DNA from: Endocalyx cinctus | Taxonomy: Eukaryota > Ascomycota > Sordariomycetes > Amphisphaeriales > Apiosporaceae | Assembly (NCBI GenBank): GCA_001600455.1 | Contig: BCKC01000003.1 | Span: 3,262,315 to 3,326,314 of the forward strand | Direction of reading: 5' to 3' | Length of the DNA: 64,000 nt | In this document: piece by piece, positions 13,725-26,343 of the stretch | Position numbering within the stretch: the first letter of the stretch is position 1 | How the letters are laid out: each line of letters opens with the position of its first letter | Made by a program: the position numbers and the translations under genes | The notes under the pieces: generated by a model | Told to the model about the DNA's origin: nothing | Database searches by the model: none | Seen by the model: the letters and a program-made list of their open reading frames with translations, nothing else

Positions 13725-16700
13725 CCTCAATTCAGGGGTAGTATAACGCATTGGATAGGAAGCTCCAACGACTTAAACCATTCGTTGCTTTTCACCCACC
13801 GATCATGGGTATGATGAAACTGACAGCCACCATTAAAACGTAAGGTAAAAAAGAGAGGTGTGTTACTGAAAAAGCTCACCGCTGGACCATATGTTCGGGA
13901 AAAGTTAATGCCTGAAGGAGACCAAGACAAGTAAAGACAGCAAAGACAGCGCATACCGTACCCTGCCTTTGACGGACGTGGTAGCGTTGGTCGGTCGAGA
14001 CGTGTACTTAGTTACAGGGCTAGTTCAGGTTGGGGAATCTGACATGGTGTCAATGACCAGGTATATAAATGGTATGACATGATTGCCGAACCACCTTCAC
14101 ATGTTATCATGTCAGTTTTGGGATTTGCCAAGGATTGACGGTATTTGGATGCGGTGCGAAAAGAAAAAGCTGTACACATCGATCTTTCAGCGTTGGACAA
14201 GATGCGGAATGGCGGGATCATTATTATTATGCAAGTCATCGCCTTCCTTTTTTTCTTCTTCTTTTTTTTTTTTTTTAGGGGTTTAGGGGTATTCATTATT
14301 CTTGCTTCCTTGAGGACTTCGGGAATATGATATAAAAAACCGACGCTTGATGACATTGGAGCCACTTTATTTAAGTTCAGTGAAGTTTCCATTTTCTATA
14401 ACACAAAAAAGCTTCTTCTTTGAGACTAATCACAAGTCTTACCATATTCGGTACCGAGATGGGAGTAAAAAAAAGAAAGTCAATAAGGATTCTTGATCCC
14501 TTCTCAGCTGAGAAAGCGGTAAATATCTATCAAAGCTTACATATGAACCAGACAGAAGTTGTGCGACTCGTACGACATGAAAAAAAGAAAGCAGGAAAGG
14601 AAAAGAAAGAAGAAAAAAAGGAATTATTATTTCTAACACAAAAACCCCGCCTCCTTTGTCTTTCAACCCCCCCATTTCGCTATTTCAACCGATTCGACTA
14701 ATATAGGGAAAAAAGAAGTATCGCGATCCCAGGTATATGGGTGCCAAGGATGCAAGTTTCGATCAAACCAGCGGATCTAGGCACGGCGTTCTCGACAATA
14801 ATTAGAACGAAACATAGCATTGCTTACGTGTATGCTTATAGAAAATTATCTGGATTATACGATAGAGAAGAGTACAAGTAGTATAGTATAATGTAGTACA
14901 GTAGCTGAGTATATACACCATTTCGTAGTGCTTACATATAACCCCTAGGCCTCCTTACCTCGTTACGGACAGATACCTATTGCTCCGACCCTACAACTTT
15001 ACGTGGAAGAACAAAAATAAAAAATAAAAACTTTTTTAATGTAATCTCACTCAGTTATTAGATACACGACACTCGTGTGTGCTGTAGCGTGCCGTAGTGT
15101 AATGTACGTGTATCAACAAATTCTTTCGCACACTATATCCTTCTTCGGATATTTATCTTCCTACTTGTCAATTACAACCCGAAAGATCGACAAGATGACT
15201 ACCCGTATTGCCTGTATATATGTCACCATTTGCTGTATATAATCAGCCATAATATCAATGATTACAAGCTTGATATGTGCTATCCCTTCAGCTGAAAGGA
15301 GTAATTTTTTTACGCTACCTGAGAACGGTCTCTATGATCTTTTTTTTTCCCTCCCCTAGTGCAAGGTACCAGACCGGAAACAAGAGCCGAATTAAAATAG
15401 AGACAGGAAGCGAAGAGGGACCGTTCATTTCCCCAAAGCAGACATACGTTGGGGTCGGACCTTAGTTATGTACGTAAATTGGGGATGTGCATGCACATCA
15501 TATATACGGAACATAGGATGCTGCCTTATTTGAATTGATTATATACGGAAGTGCATCCCCATGAACCCTTGTCGCCATGTGGTGGTGACACGGGCGGCAC
15601 TTGGATCTCCCGACCTGGAAAAAGGGGGGAAAAGGGAAAAAAAAAAAAGGATTCGCTCGGGCTCCGGTATCCGTTCAAATCTCCTCCTACCACCTATCCC
15701 TATAACATGTCTGTCATCCCATCTTCATTTCCTAAGTATCGATTTTACCACGTGTTCAAAGGATCTATCCAGAATCAGGACCCGTGGATTCCGTTCTTCT
15801 GGATGAGCATCCTTACTCCTCTGCCTATTATATTCCCTTTAATGTGCTGAGTATCTGAGTATCTGCGGTTTGGAACCCCCACTCTTGCAATCTGGAACCG
15901 CATCCCAAGCATACATAGTGCAGGTCACTTTATTTTGGCCTCGCATGGATCGACACAAAGGAGCCCGAAAAAAGAAATGGGGAGGAAAAAAGTTCAAGAG
16001 AAAATTTTGACGTCCGCCAATGACAAATCCCACCGCGCATCATGACTTTCGTTCTAGTGTATACTAACCTGTTCCCATCAAATAATATCCTGCTTGACAA
16101 GTTGGATTGCAGAAGGAAGCAGGTAGATTGGCTGGGTGCTAAGAACTACTGCATGTCTTGAAAAGCAAAGCAGAATCACATTTGAGGAAGCTTGTTTTTT
16201 TTTAATGGAAGATTTTTAAGTTGATGTATGGCGGCGCTCACAAGGCACATTATGACACATTAATTTCACTCAGTTTTAGTTTCACCACTTGAAATTTACC
16301 TTTCAGATATTCATAAGCAGGCTTTTTTTTTTTTTTTTTTTAATATGGTCAATTCATCGTGTGATTCTATACTAGGAGGTACATATCAACTAACTATTGA
16401 GAAGTGAAGTGAGGATATTGCACTAGGCAACTAACTAGCTTCAGAAGTTGATACCACCCATCGTGTTCGAATAAATACGGTTTTATTTCCATGACGTATC
16501 ATATAACGAGAAACAATTCCATCGCAAGTTCTAGGGGTATATCAAGAACCGAAAAGAAGGAGATAGACGTGAGAAAGTGAGGAAAGTAAGGAAACTTAGA
16601 AAGGCCATCAAATGAGAGCGATCTTCCAATTATCCGTGTGACCTTCGTATGCAAGGTAGAAATATCATCCAGAAGTCGTGACGTCTTTCCTCCGTAAGTC

Positions 16701-17099
16701 GGTGAAGAGTAAGGTGAGAGCGTCAGTGTATACAATATCCATGTGACTTTTTATACTAGGTCAACCAGGAACTTCGTTTGAATAAGGATGATATATTAGA
16801 GTCGGATTTGATATTGGCAATTGGAAAGATGAAATCAGTGAAAAACGCCTGGGTATATGCTTTTCGGTAGAAAGAAATCATGATTCATTCGTGCTTTCGC
16901 CTTCTTGTTTTATATGAATAGATCCTGATACGTCCAGCGTAAACAGGCGAGTCGGCGAGGAAGAAGAGGTGAGACGGAGAAATATTTTTAGAGAAAAGGG
17001 AGGGAATTGTGTAAGTTGGTATATAGTGTAGGCCATGACCTCTAGAGTATCGTTGGATGTAAGTTTTATTAAGTTTCTGCTGGACTCTGAAATTTTCAT

Positions 17100-19410
17100 C
17101 TACCAGTCAGATAATTCAGAATCGTCAGATAAATGGCCGGATGTCTCGATATCTCCGTCGTAGGCACCATCAAACATCTTTGTATACTCCAAACGAGAGA
17201 TCTTGGTCGTGTTGGAACGGGTGCGAATTTTACGAGCGCGCTTGTTACCGTGAGAAATCTGGCGGTCCTCGTCATCAGGAGTATACTCGCCATCATCCTC
17301 ATCATCAGAGCGCTTTCTTTTGCGATATTCGGCTTTCTTGGGTCTTCCAGGTCCAGCGCGCTTCTGACCGGTACCGGTGGTAGCTTCTTGCTTCTCGGCA
17401 CTGTCCTGGCAAGCCGCTTTCTTCTGGGGGGTAGTGAAAGAAGATCCGAGAGCGCTGTCTTCATCCCAACTATCTTGCTCGTGACCTTGGTCCTTGCTCT
17501 TGAATTCAATAAATTCGATGTTGCGAGGAACTTTGAACTTGATGAGGCGTTGGCGCGGAGCCGAACCAGGAGTTGAAGTTGAGGGTTCAATTTCAGTCAA
17601 AAGGCTACGGTCTTTGGCGTTGCTGTTCATATTGATAAACAGATCCTGAGAGCTTGGAAGATCTTGATCATCGTCATTGATCTGAACATTAGTGCTCGCA
17701 GTTAGAAGTGTACAGCTGCTTGTAGGCGGGTCTGGCAACTTCTCATCTTCATATATCTGGAAGTCGTGATCTTGATGTAGCAACAAAGCTGATGGGTTAA
17801 CATAACGCTCGTACTCTAGCTCCTGGTCAATAGGTGCTTCATCCTCAACAAGAGCGCCGGCAGCCGTAGGTCCGTCATTGACATCGCTAGACCGAGAGAG
17901 GTGAGGGGGGGGATCATGACAGAAGCCGCAGTTGCAATGGTTAATGTGGTACTGAGGATGAATCTTGGGAACTTCTTCATCGAGCTCTGAATCATCGGCT
18001 GCGATATTTGCCTTGCTAACTTCATCTTCGCCTTTGGGAGAAGTAGTGTTGGCGCCAGATCTCTGCTTCAGAATTTGGGCACGTTCAAGTTCTCGGCTAT
18101 ACCAATATTGATACCAGTCGTTCTTGGCGTATTCGAGAGTTTCCTCGAGATGTCGTGCATATACAGGAGATGTGACATTGCCAAAATCGTCGAGTTCCAC
18201 AAATTCGCCATTGTAGTCTCGCAATCTCACAATCCACCTGTCTCTCTGGTCCACAATGCGTTCAATGAGAGGTGAAAATATGTCATCCTCCATTCGGGCA
18301 ATTGCCTCAGGACCACCAGCAGGAAGTAGAGGGGGAGGTGGGACGCTTGACAGAAGGTGGGATTCATACTCTTCGTCGATAGGCTGGTCATGCTCATTGC
18401 CTTGTAGCTCAGAAGAGTCGTCAAAGAATCCTGCGCACTGGGGGACGTAGTGGTGGGCATCACGAGCGTCTTGTGCAAACTGCGCGAATGACTGAGCCTC
18501 AGAATAGTTGTTGACGAGGGTGTCAACCTCGCCATTGGAGCGGATATCGCGCTCGTACTCCACCTTTTTCTCGTTGACGAGATCAAGGTACCGGTGCATC
18601 TGTTCTCTCTTGCTGCGGACCTGGAGAATGATGTCGAGATCCTTCTCATCATCGATACCGATGTCACCGATTTTAGGTTCCCACTAATATTTAAAATTAT
18701 TATAGTTAGTGGTCTCATCTTAATTAAAAGAGCAATTTTAAAGGTTTACTTACGACTTCCTCGTTCAGGTCTGGGTTACCCGTCATAATTCGGAGGCTTT
18801 CCAATTCCTCCGCGCGCTCCTCGAATTTTTCCGAGTCCGGGTCCAGGAACATCGGGCGATAAGAGTTGAACTCTTTATCGGACGGCCACATGCTCCGAAA
18901 CATGGAGCGAACTAAGTTGCCCCGTTTGGCGCTATCCTTGATGCTCTCGATGTACTCCTTTATTTCGGAGCGCTTCTCCTGGAGTGCCTCTACGGCGTTC
19001 TCCATTATCTCCCGCTCTATTTCGGCGAGCTTTCTCTTAGCATATCTTCTTTTCCAGAGGCAGACGGGTGGAAGAGAGGTTCGGTTGGGGGTCCCGTCCA
19101 CCCCCAGAGCGACCTCAACCGAGAAGCTCTCCGGAATGATCTCCCGTCCAAGAGCCCCGTGAGGAGCCACCCGCTGGGCGACCGCCTCATGCAACCCGAA
19201 GGATGCGTTTAGGATTGGAGCAGGAGACCACTCCAGAGGCACTGGCGAGTTTGGGTCGTAGAAGACCCCGCAGGGAGACCCCGTGAGCGAGGCTCGCGTA
19301 CTCGCATCCGATGGAGAGAAGGAAATCTCCTCTGCAGCGGCTTGCCAGGCCCGACGGAACTCCACTGCCGAGGGACAGAGAGGAGAAGGAATATAAACTG
19401 GGGTGGACAT
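17100..19410 (-). CDS. AT-hook nuclear protein of unknown role
   Basis: Two exons, 19410-18754 and 18683-17100, joined by a 70-base intron (GTAAGT...ATATTAG), give 746 residues. I do not recognise the family. Exon 1 has a basic, heptad-like helical region (about residues 118-170) that may form a coiled coil. The middle is acidic and contains a compact HCNCGFCHD cysteine/histidine cluster that could bind a metal. Near the C terminus lies GPGRPKK, an AT-hook core, next to basic runs (YRKRKR, KRARKIRTR) and acidic DDEDD blocks. The tail ends HLSDDSELSDW. This combination suggests a chromatin- or DNA-associated nuclear protein, which is inference only. The start is the first ATG of a long open frame. 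Both exons keep frame and hold no internal stops, so the gene looks intact. Confidence 0.8.
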
Positions 19411-21449
19411 CTTGTCCTCCTTTCGATTTCTACTTAATAGAAAGACACGGGATAGAGAATATTAATTTTATGCGCTTGCGTGGGTACTATGTATGCGATT
19501 TATGTGACTTCTTTGGCAAGGGCGGGATTTTGAGTGGTAAAGGAAATGATAGAGGTGATTGAATGATGTTCTTTCTGAGTTGCCTGGCACTGACACAGCT
19601 CTAGGCTATATATGAGAGGATGGCGTATGGGAAATCAAGAGCTAAGGGGGAAGGGAATGAATAAGGCAACGCGATACAAAAGTAAATTTAATACTTACTT
19701 GGTAGTAGACGAGAGTAGTGTCTAGGTGAATATTTAAGTTTTTTTGGTCGAGTTCGATGCTCGGCCGAGAAAGAAAAGAAAAAGAGAGAAAGTGTCTTGA
19801 TAGTGATTAGAAAGTGAAGATAAGAAATGATGAAAAAAAGAAGAGAAGAAATGATGGGAAAGGTGAGAAGGAAAAGAAGAGAAATAATGAGAGGAGTAAT
19901 TTATAGAAAGTTGGATGTATTTAATGTGAAGAAGGAAAATCTTTCTTGTGAAATAAATTTGGTTGTGGGTTGGTGTGTGTATTGTATGTGTGGGAGATGG
20001 AAGCCCTTAAGTACTTTGGGTGGAAAGAATTGGGAAGTACGTCTTAAAGGACAATCTATTGTTACAGATGGAAGGTACCTCAAATTGGATATGGGTAAAA
20101 GAGGGAAACATATGCATTGTATGGGAGTAAATTATGACTCTTATAAGATGGAAGGTAGTGATTATTCCACTGCTAAATGTACCCGTGAAGATGTATGAAG
20201 GTGATATGACCACTTACCTAGATAGGTAATTGTACCTATTAAATGATAAATTATCCTAATAAATATTATTTGAGCTCTTTCCTAACAAACTTTCTAAGGA
20301 TTGATACAGGCTGCTATGGTGGATGTTTGTAGAGGAAGTAATGGCATTTACTGCTAAAAGGTAATAGGTAAAAAATAAGACTGTAATGAAGAATGCTACA
20401 GACTTATATTATGTGCTGTAGATTAGGGTCATGCCATGTACACATAACCCATAAGTACATACGCAAGATAAGGCTACAAGGTACTTCCTCTGAGTGATCT
20501 CGCTCAAGGTCACAAAGAACGACGATGTATCTCTAAGTATTCTGGTCTCAAGGTATATACTCACTGCTAATAGTTCTTGCTGTACTTTAGGGAAATATTC
20601 GTAGAAAGTTCAGGATATATCTCCAATTCAAAAACTCTGAAAGAAAATTTGCAAATTGTTCATATCATCTCAGGTACTTCCCATCGCTAAATCATTATCA
20701 GTTGCTTAAAAAAAAAAAGCCTACGACCGTTCCGATTATTATATATCTTCAATCTTTTGCCATGTAGTAGATTCCTGTAAACTTCCTTTGTGGTAATACG
20801 TCGTGACTGCTTCGCTGTTGTCTCCCCTGATATTCCATCTACCTAAGGCTCGTACCCTACACTTTATGGATAATTATTCCCTAGACTTCAATGCTATTTT
20901 TACAACAAAACGAGGGACTGATACATTATGGCAGGTGTCAGAAGAGTAAATATCAACTGCTAGCTAGTAATATAATGCTCAAATGACGATGGCATTGATT
21001 CCTTGCTTCCATTACATGTACTAATATAATATAGGCGACGTACGGCTATGTATACTTCGATAGCTACCTGCGTAGTGGCTGGGAATTACCTTACCCTTAA
21101 GCCTTCAATATATTTATTTACATATGCTGAATACTTAGCTAGATGCTCTACCTCTATTGTCAACCTACAGTAATCCATTTGGTTGATATAATATATTTTT
21201 TTCCCCCAGGGATTCCGTAGATGACTGCATCCCCCGGAAAAGGGGATTCTCTAGGTAAATTAAATCAACTGAATTGCAATAAATGATAAAAAGCAGCACG
21301 TTTTACTCCACATGAAACTGAAAATAAAAGGAGGATAAATCAATAGAATTGAAGATATATATACTCTTCCCCTTCGAGTTCTCTAAGCTTGCTGAGCTGG
21401 AATACTAGATAATCTCACGAAAGCCATATCCACCGCGAGACATAAGAAT
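19411..21449. other. Intergenic spacer upstream of the AT-hook gene
   Basis: Contains the promoter of the leftward AT-hook gene. The part from 19800 to 19910 is purine-rich; 20200-21400 is AT-rich with scattered TAGGTAA/CTACCTA words. Short open frames here are low-complexity and were not accepted. Confidence 0.5.
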
Positions 21450-21855
21450 TCACGATAACGATGCCTTCGCCTTGGTAATCACTTCTAGAAGATGTTTTTC
21501 AAGCTCTGGTGTAGTTCCTTTCGGATATTTGTGAGTCTGGGCCTTTTGCCTCGGCAAGAGGGGGTCTTCATACTGCTCTGTATTTAGGGAGGAAAATATG
21601 GGATCAGCAGTGATTAGCAAACCACAAAAATCGAATTAGATTTAAAAATATATGATTAAAAATTCAAAGGGGAGAAAAATATTACTCACTGAAGTTGAAC
21701 TTGCTGTCGCTGAGTCTCGACCTGGCTATCTCGATTTCCTCTCTAGTCTTGGCATCCGTCTCATCGCCGGCTTGTCGTCCTGGAGTGGCTCCTGCTTCGG
21801 CGAAGGAGAAAGAGTGGCTAGGTGTGTGCAGCTGACCACTATTTACAGGAGGCAT
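21450..21855 (-). CDS. Small conserved-looking protein of unknown function
   Basis: Two exons, 21855-21690 and 21577-21450, across a 112-base intron (GTGAGT...ATACAG), encode 97 residues. Neither exon stands out as a long open frame; the gene emerges only after splicing, with the frame kept across phase 1. The protein starts MPPVNSGQLHTPSHSF and is hydrophilic, with a charged central helix (about residues 36-55) and a C-terminal stretch ending LEKHLLEVITKAKASLS. There is no signal peptide, membrane segment or known motif. I cannot name a family. The good splice signals, codon-like composition and absence of stops favour a real gene. The alternative is a chance match in spacer sequence, which I consider less likely. 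Confidence 0.65.
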
Positions 21856-22578
21856 GGTGAAGTATCCCTAGAAGATAAATATTAGGAAAAAAACCTCATA
21901 AACCGAGGGGGAATGTCATTACGGACTTTGAGTTGGGGTGGATCTAGATAGGAAGTAGATTTGAGCGAGCCTCTGGTTGCTACGTCGATATTAGTTCAGA
22001 CGGAAATACGTGAATGATACGATGGATTAAGAATATGTTTTTGATAACATGATATCCGCAAGTTATTGTATTATGCAGTTTTTCCTGTATGCTTGAATGA
22101 GGCACCGACACGAAGGGATGGGATGAGGTCTCCAAGTACCAAAGTACCTTTCGTCATGTTCCACAATTATATCCCTGTCATGATTAGCCCCACTCATTAG
22201 ATTCTTACTATTCGCATAGGAAGGGAGCCTCAAGTACGGAGTACAATTGACCTAAATAGTAAGTTCGACCTAAGGACGCTTCTTCCACAATTTCTAAAAT
22301 CTCCCCTATTTGACGTAAAACTAGGAGTAACGTTGAAACTGTATCCGTTTATGTTGTTTATTTGCCCGAGTAACAAATAGAATACTTCTCTATTTCTACA
22401 TACCTCTCTTATTATATTTTGCATTAACTGTCATTATCATTTCCTTCTTGGTAGAACTGAGCAACATCCTTCCTTAAGGGTTATACATATATCATTCTCT
22501 AAGACTTTGTTAAGTTTTTGGTAGGGAAAGAGATAGATTAGAACTATCTTGGAGAGGAGGGGGAGAAAACACCAGAAG
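21856..22578. other. Divergent promoter region
   Basis: It separates the leftward 97-residue gene from the rightward SUZ-domain gene and so holds both promoters. TACGGAGTAC occurs at 22235-22244, one of several copies in the window. No gene seen. Confidence 0.6.
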
Positions 22579-23661
22579 ATGGTTAAGAAATCTACGATGA
22601 AGGTGCCCGACGCCTGGGAAGACGACGATTGGGAGGTCCAAGCCGATAAAGCAGTCGACGAAGACGACGAACGGAAAGAGGATCCCAAAGAGACGTTGGC
22701 ATCTCTGACCAAAGCCGAGCGACTGGCGCAACATGTCGAATCTAATAAGAAGTTATGGGAGTCAGCGTAAGCCTTTGAAATACTTGAATTTTCTATATTA
22801 TGTTATTTTCTACCCCACTCGAGCCTCCCCTCCCAAAAAAAGAGAAGTTTCGGATTTTTGTCTCTTTTTGTTTTTGACCATCTCCTTTACAGCGATTCTC
22901 CAACGTCCAATCCGGCCCACTTCCTAGCCTCGCAATCGGAACCCCCCTTAACCACGACCTTCAAGCCCGCCGTGCGCGTCTTGAGCCGTAAGCCCGCCCC
23001 CAAGACGATCACGCGTCGCGACCCCGTCACCGGCGCCATATCGCAGCTGACCCTGGACGACGGCGAAGACGACGAGGGTAACGCCGGTCAGAAGCAACCG
23101 ACGCCCGAGGAGATCCGCGCGAAGCAGCAGCGGGAACGCGAGGAAAAGCAGAGGAGATACGACGAGGCGCGCGCTAAGATATTCGGTACGACGACGGGTG
23201 CGGGTAATAATAGTGGTGCTGGTGCTGGTGGTGGCTATTCAAATCAGTCTTCGGGGACGTCTACTCCCACGGGAAATCTGACGCCTCCTGGCTCGTCACG
23301 GGATAATTCTAATGGTGGACGTGGCCAGAGAGGAGGTGGTCGAGGGAGAGGTAGAGGGGGGCAACATCGGTACAACGAGAATAGGGTAGAGCGAGAGGGT
23401 GGATCAAGACCGAGCAGTGGCGGACGAGAACTCTACGACCCGAATTCTTCACCCCGTCCAAGTAGCGGCGGTGGTAGAGAACTTTATGATCCGAATTATT
23501 CGCCAAAACCTGGCTCTCAAATGGAGAGAAGGGGTGTCGGAAACAATGCGTTTACTTCTGGACGATCTACACCGCGAGAAGAAGACCAAATCATTAGAAC
23601 CCCTAGGGGACCTGACGCAAGTGGAAGAGGATTTGCCAAACGTGGTGCAAGAGAAGGTTGA
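22579..23661 (+). CDS. SUZ-domain RNA-binding protein
   Basis: Two exons, 22579-22766 and 22893-23661, joined by a 126-base intron (GTAAGC...TTACAG), give 318 residues. The SUZ domain is a short conserved RNA-binding region. It is recognised here by the charged block EEIRAKQQREREEKQRRYDE and the following ARAKIFG, preceded by an ILRRDP-like ITRRDPVTG. The N terminus carries the acidic PDAWEDDDWE typical of these proteins. The C-terminal half is disordered, with RGG-like GRGQRGGGRGRGRGG and two copies of SSGG-RELYDPN. A role in mRNA binding or turnover is inferred from the domain. The ATG at 22579 was chosen; an in-frame ATG at 22597 is the alternative. The gene converges on NAR1 with only 48 bases between stop codons. 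Confidence 0.88.
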
Positions 23662-23709
23662 AAATATGATCTTCTAATGATTTAGTTGGTTTTATATACA
23701 GACGATCCA

Positions 23710-25449
23710 CTACCAACCGCCACCAATTTTGCCGGCTAGTTGGACCACCCTCTCGGTCTCGCTAACCTTGCCCACATCACTTACAACCTCGCGATAGCTG
23801 GTGGACACCAGTCTATCAAGCTCTATGTTCGTTATGCTGGACCAATATTTTAGGGTATTATGGATATAGGATGGGGATATACCATCAACCAAATCACCTT
23901 TTGCCCCTCCACTTTGGCTTGACTTTGGCTCGGATTCCTCACCGGAGAAATAGGCCTCATCTACTTGCGCGAGCCACTGTTTCTGCTCCTCTGGGCCAGG
24001 TTTCGATTCGAAACCTTTACGCTCGATAATGATGGGGTCATCGACCTTGATTTGACCACCACCATTTGTGCAACCTCCTGGACAAGCCATAACTTCAACA
24101 TAGGCATTTTCTAGGCCAGATGACTTGCCTACTGGTTTCCTGACTCCACCGAGAGCTCTCCCGCCCGGCATTCGTGACGGTCGCGCTGGCTTCAGCTTTC
24201 GTACGAGGTTCTGGATATTTCTGAAGCCGTAATATCTTGCAGCCTTAAATATGGGCTCACTAGAAGGCGAATAGACTATATACTCCATTACATCAGCATT
24301 TCTGCCACGAATTGTCTCAATTCTTGACCCAGGATTTTGTGCTGATACGTATTGTAATGTGAAGTAGAGGTTACCGCCGGAAGTGCCCGCAGCCGGGTCT
24401 GCTTGACCACCACGACGTTGGGAGAAGAGGAATTCCTGGAGGGTCGGATCGGGAAAGGGGGTTCGTAACGAACTGGGTATTACCGTCTTGGGTAACCCAA
24501 AGAAGTCGATCCCCCTTGATTCTGTTAGCATCATGACCTCCTTGCTTGTTATAACGCAGTCTACATCCCGCACTCCCCTGCCCGGCTGCCCATCGCCGTT
24601 CCATACCGAGTCGGTGAGTTCTTCGCGACTGGCTTCTAACTTCTTATCGAAACAGGGCATCACGGCAAGATGCCATATCCTATCTGGAGAGATCCCGAGC
24701 GTTCGGCTCAGTGTCGTCTTCAACAACGTCCCCATTAGTGCTTGGGGTGACTTTATCCTCGATATATGTGGTAAGACGTGCGGATGTGTCTTTTCCGCAT
24801 AGCAAACCCACCCAGGGCAGCTGGATGTTAATATTGGTTTGGAAATATTGTTTCCTTTCAAAACTTCTTCTGCGCCTAGCACGAGACATGCTTCTCTCGC
24901 CGCATTCGTGTCTGTGACCCAGGTAAATGCGTTATTCCATTTTCCTCCGGCGCTCAATCCGCCCTGACCCATCAGTAACTGTGTTATCATGTGGCCCGCC
25001 TCGTGTTCGCTGACCCGGCCTCCAACCGCAGCCGCGAGACTAGCTCGGGTCTGCGGTGATACACTGGCAACAAATAATTTACTGTCTGGGTTCTCTAGAC
25101 CCTCCACACCAATCATGTCACCCGTTGTTTCATCCCATCGTATCCGTAGGCCCGGCGCTGCGTCTAGCATATTAAGGAGCTCGGAGTGGCTCTGTAGACT
25201 GACTAGGACCGCCTCAGCCGACGTGACGCAGCCGGAGCAGGCGAGACAGTCCGTCAACGAGATCTGCGCGGGCGCGTTCGCCGATTTGTTTGATGTGTGT
25301 TGGCCATCGAGGATGACTTCGTGTTCCAGACCAGCATTATTCTCCTCCGCCGAGGTCGTCGCTTCTGGGAGGGTCTCGACGGGTTTGATGCACGCTACAC
25401 CGGGAGAGATGAAGTCGTTGAGGTCGTCGGCGGAGAGGATCGCGGACAT
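23710..25449 (-). CDS. NAR1: Cytosolic Fe-S cluster assembly factor Nar1
   Basis: Intronless, 579 residues. Nar1 is the Fe-only-hydrogenase-like CIA factor that passes 4Fe-4S clusters from the Cfd1-Nbp35 scaffold to the CIA targeting complex in the cytosol. The start MSAILSADDLNDFISPGVAC is the family signature. The N-terminal cluster ligands are Cys20 and the CxxCxxC at 68, 71 and 74 (DCLACSGC). Hydrogenase-like ligands follow in SCPGWVC, VMPCFDKK and EVMACPGGCTNGGGQ. All expected cysteines are visible. The length is usual for filamentous fungi. An in-frame ATG 12 codons upstream exists, but the family start fits 25449. No frameshift is seen. Confidence 0.96.
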   Translation of the reverse strand: MSAILSADDLNDFISPGVACIKPVETLPEATTSAEENNAGLEHEVILDGQHTSNKSANAPAQISLTDCLACSGCVTSAEAVLVSLQSHSELLNMLDAAPGLRIRWDETTGDMIGVEGLENPDSKLFVASVSPQTRASLAAAVGGRVSEHEAGHMITQLLMGQGGLSAGGKWNNAFTWVTDTNAAREACLVLGAEEVLKGNNISKPILTSSCPGWVCYAEKTHPHVLPHISRIKSPQALMGTLLKTTLSRTLGISPDRIWHLAVMPCFDKKLEASREELTDSVWNGDGQPGRGVRDVDCVITSKEVMMLTESRGIDFFGLPKTVIPSSLRTPFPDPTLQEFLFSQRRGGQADPAAGTSGGNLYFTLQYVSAQNPGSRIETIRGRNADVMEYIVYSPSSEPIFKAARYYGFRNIQNLVRKLKPARPSRMPGGRALGGVRKPVGKSSGLENAYVEVMACPGGCTNGGGQIKVDDPIIIERKGFESKPGPEEQKQWLAQVDEAYFSGEESEPKSSQSGGAKGDLVDGISPSYIHNTLKYWSSITNIELDRLVSTSYREVVSDVGKVSETERVVQLAGKIGGGW

Positions 25450-26343
25450 GGTCGGAAAGGTAAATGTCGAGGGGAATGAGAGCAAGAGGAGAGGTTTGGG
25501 AGAATGGTATTTTCCAAGGCTGAAGCACTTCGGCGCAAGACTCGGCCTGCCTTCTGACCTTCAGAAGCGAGATCTACGTGGGGGTAGTTGTGTTTTTTGC
25601 TCTTAGATGCCCTTTTTTTCTATTGTCTTATTATTTTGGGTATCTATGTAGTATATAATAACTTAGAAGAATAGGAGTAACTAGATTTCTAGAGAAACAC
25701 GGGGAGAAGAAAAGAGATTGTTATGTTGATGTTTATTAAGTAGATTTTTTTTCTTCCCACTTGACTATTTGCCATTAGATTCACAATGCTTTGAAATGCG
25801 CTGCGACTTTTTGGTTTTAACGCATGCGAGATCGGCTTTTGGTGGGGCAGACAGGCTTCAGGTTGGTACTGTACAATATGAGTTGGGTGGCGTTAGGTCC
25901 ATTATTCTATTTACTAACTTTTTAGAAAATACAGTGTCCATCGTTAGCACTTTGGCCGGTATAATGTGGTGACTACTGTATAATACACGGTATTTCTACA
26001 ATTTTTAATCCAATCACATGTGTAGCAATGTAACCATCACAAATGACGTCGATTTTGCTTCTACTGGGCAAGCTGGCAAGCTAAGACTGTTCCAGCTTTT
26101 CCGGGAACTCTTCGGTGAAGCTTCTATGTTGCATTTTTTACATTGTTACCCATGGATATGTTTACAAGATCTTTGTGATATCGTCCAATTATGAATTGTT
26201 AGCACATGTACAAACATATATTTTTTCTTAAATAAGTCTTTTGAAAAAGAAATATTCTCCCAGCTCTGTCTATAACCATAAAGAGCTTCTTTTCTCTAGC
26301 TAGGTACTTATCCAATCATCGTGATAAACATAGGCCAATAATA
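25450..26343. other. Divergent promoter spacer
   Basis: Lies between NAR1 (leftward) and the small membrane protein gene (rightward). It is AT-rich past 25600. No gene, repeat or RNA was recognised. Confidence 0.6.

Larger units (their letters stand above)
8729..17099. other. Gene-poor 8.4 kb spacer
   Basis: No protein gene could be supported on either strand. The stretch is AT-rich with frequent A/T runs, microsatellites (entered separately) and one unresolved base at 11191. Around 11640-12110 the base composition changes and the inverted motif CTGTAGAGCTATCTACAG occurs at about 11918. This could be a degraded repeat, but no second copy is visible in the window. It also contains the promoter of SCH9 at its left end. 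Long non-coding transcripts cannot be excluded from sequence alone. Confidence 0.5.

Noticed and set aside
15707..15850. 47-codon open frame rich in Trp and Phe (plus)
   Set aside because: Looks like a small membrane protein, but no family, no splice partner and no supporting context; too short to accept.
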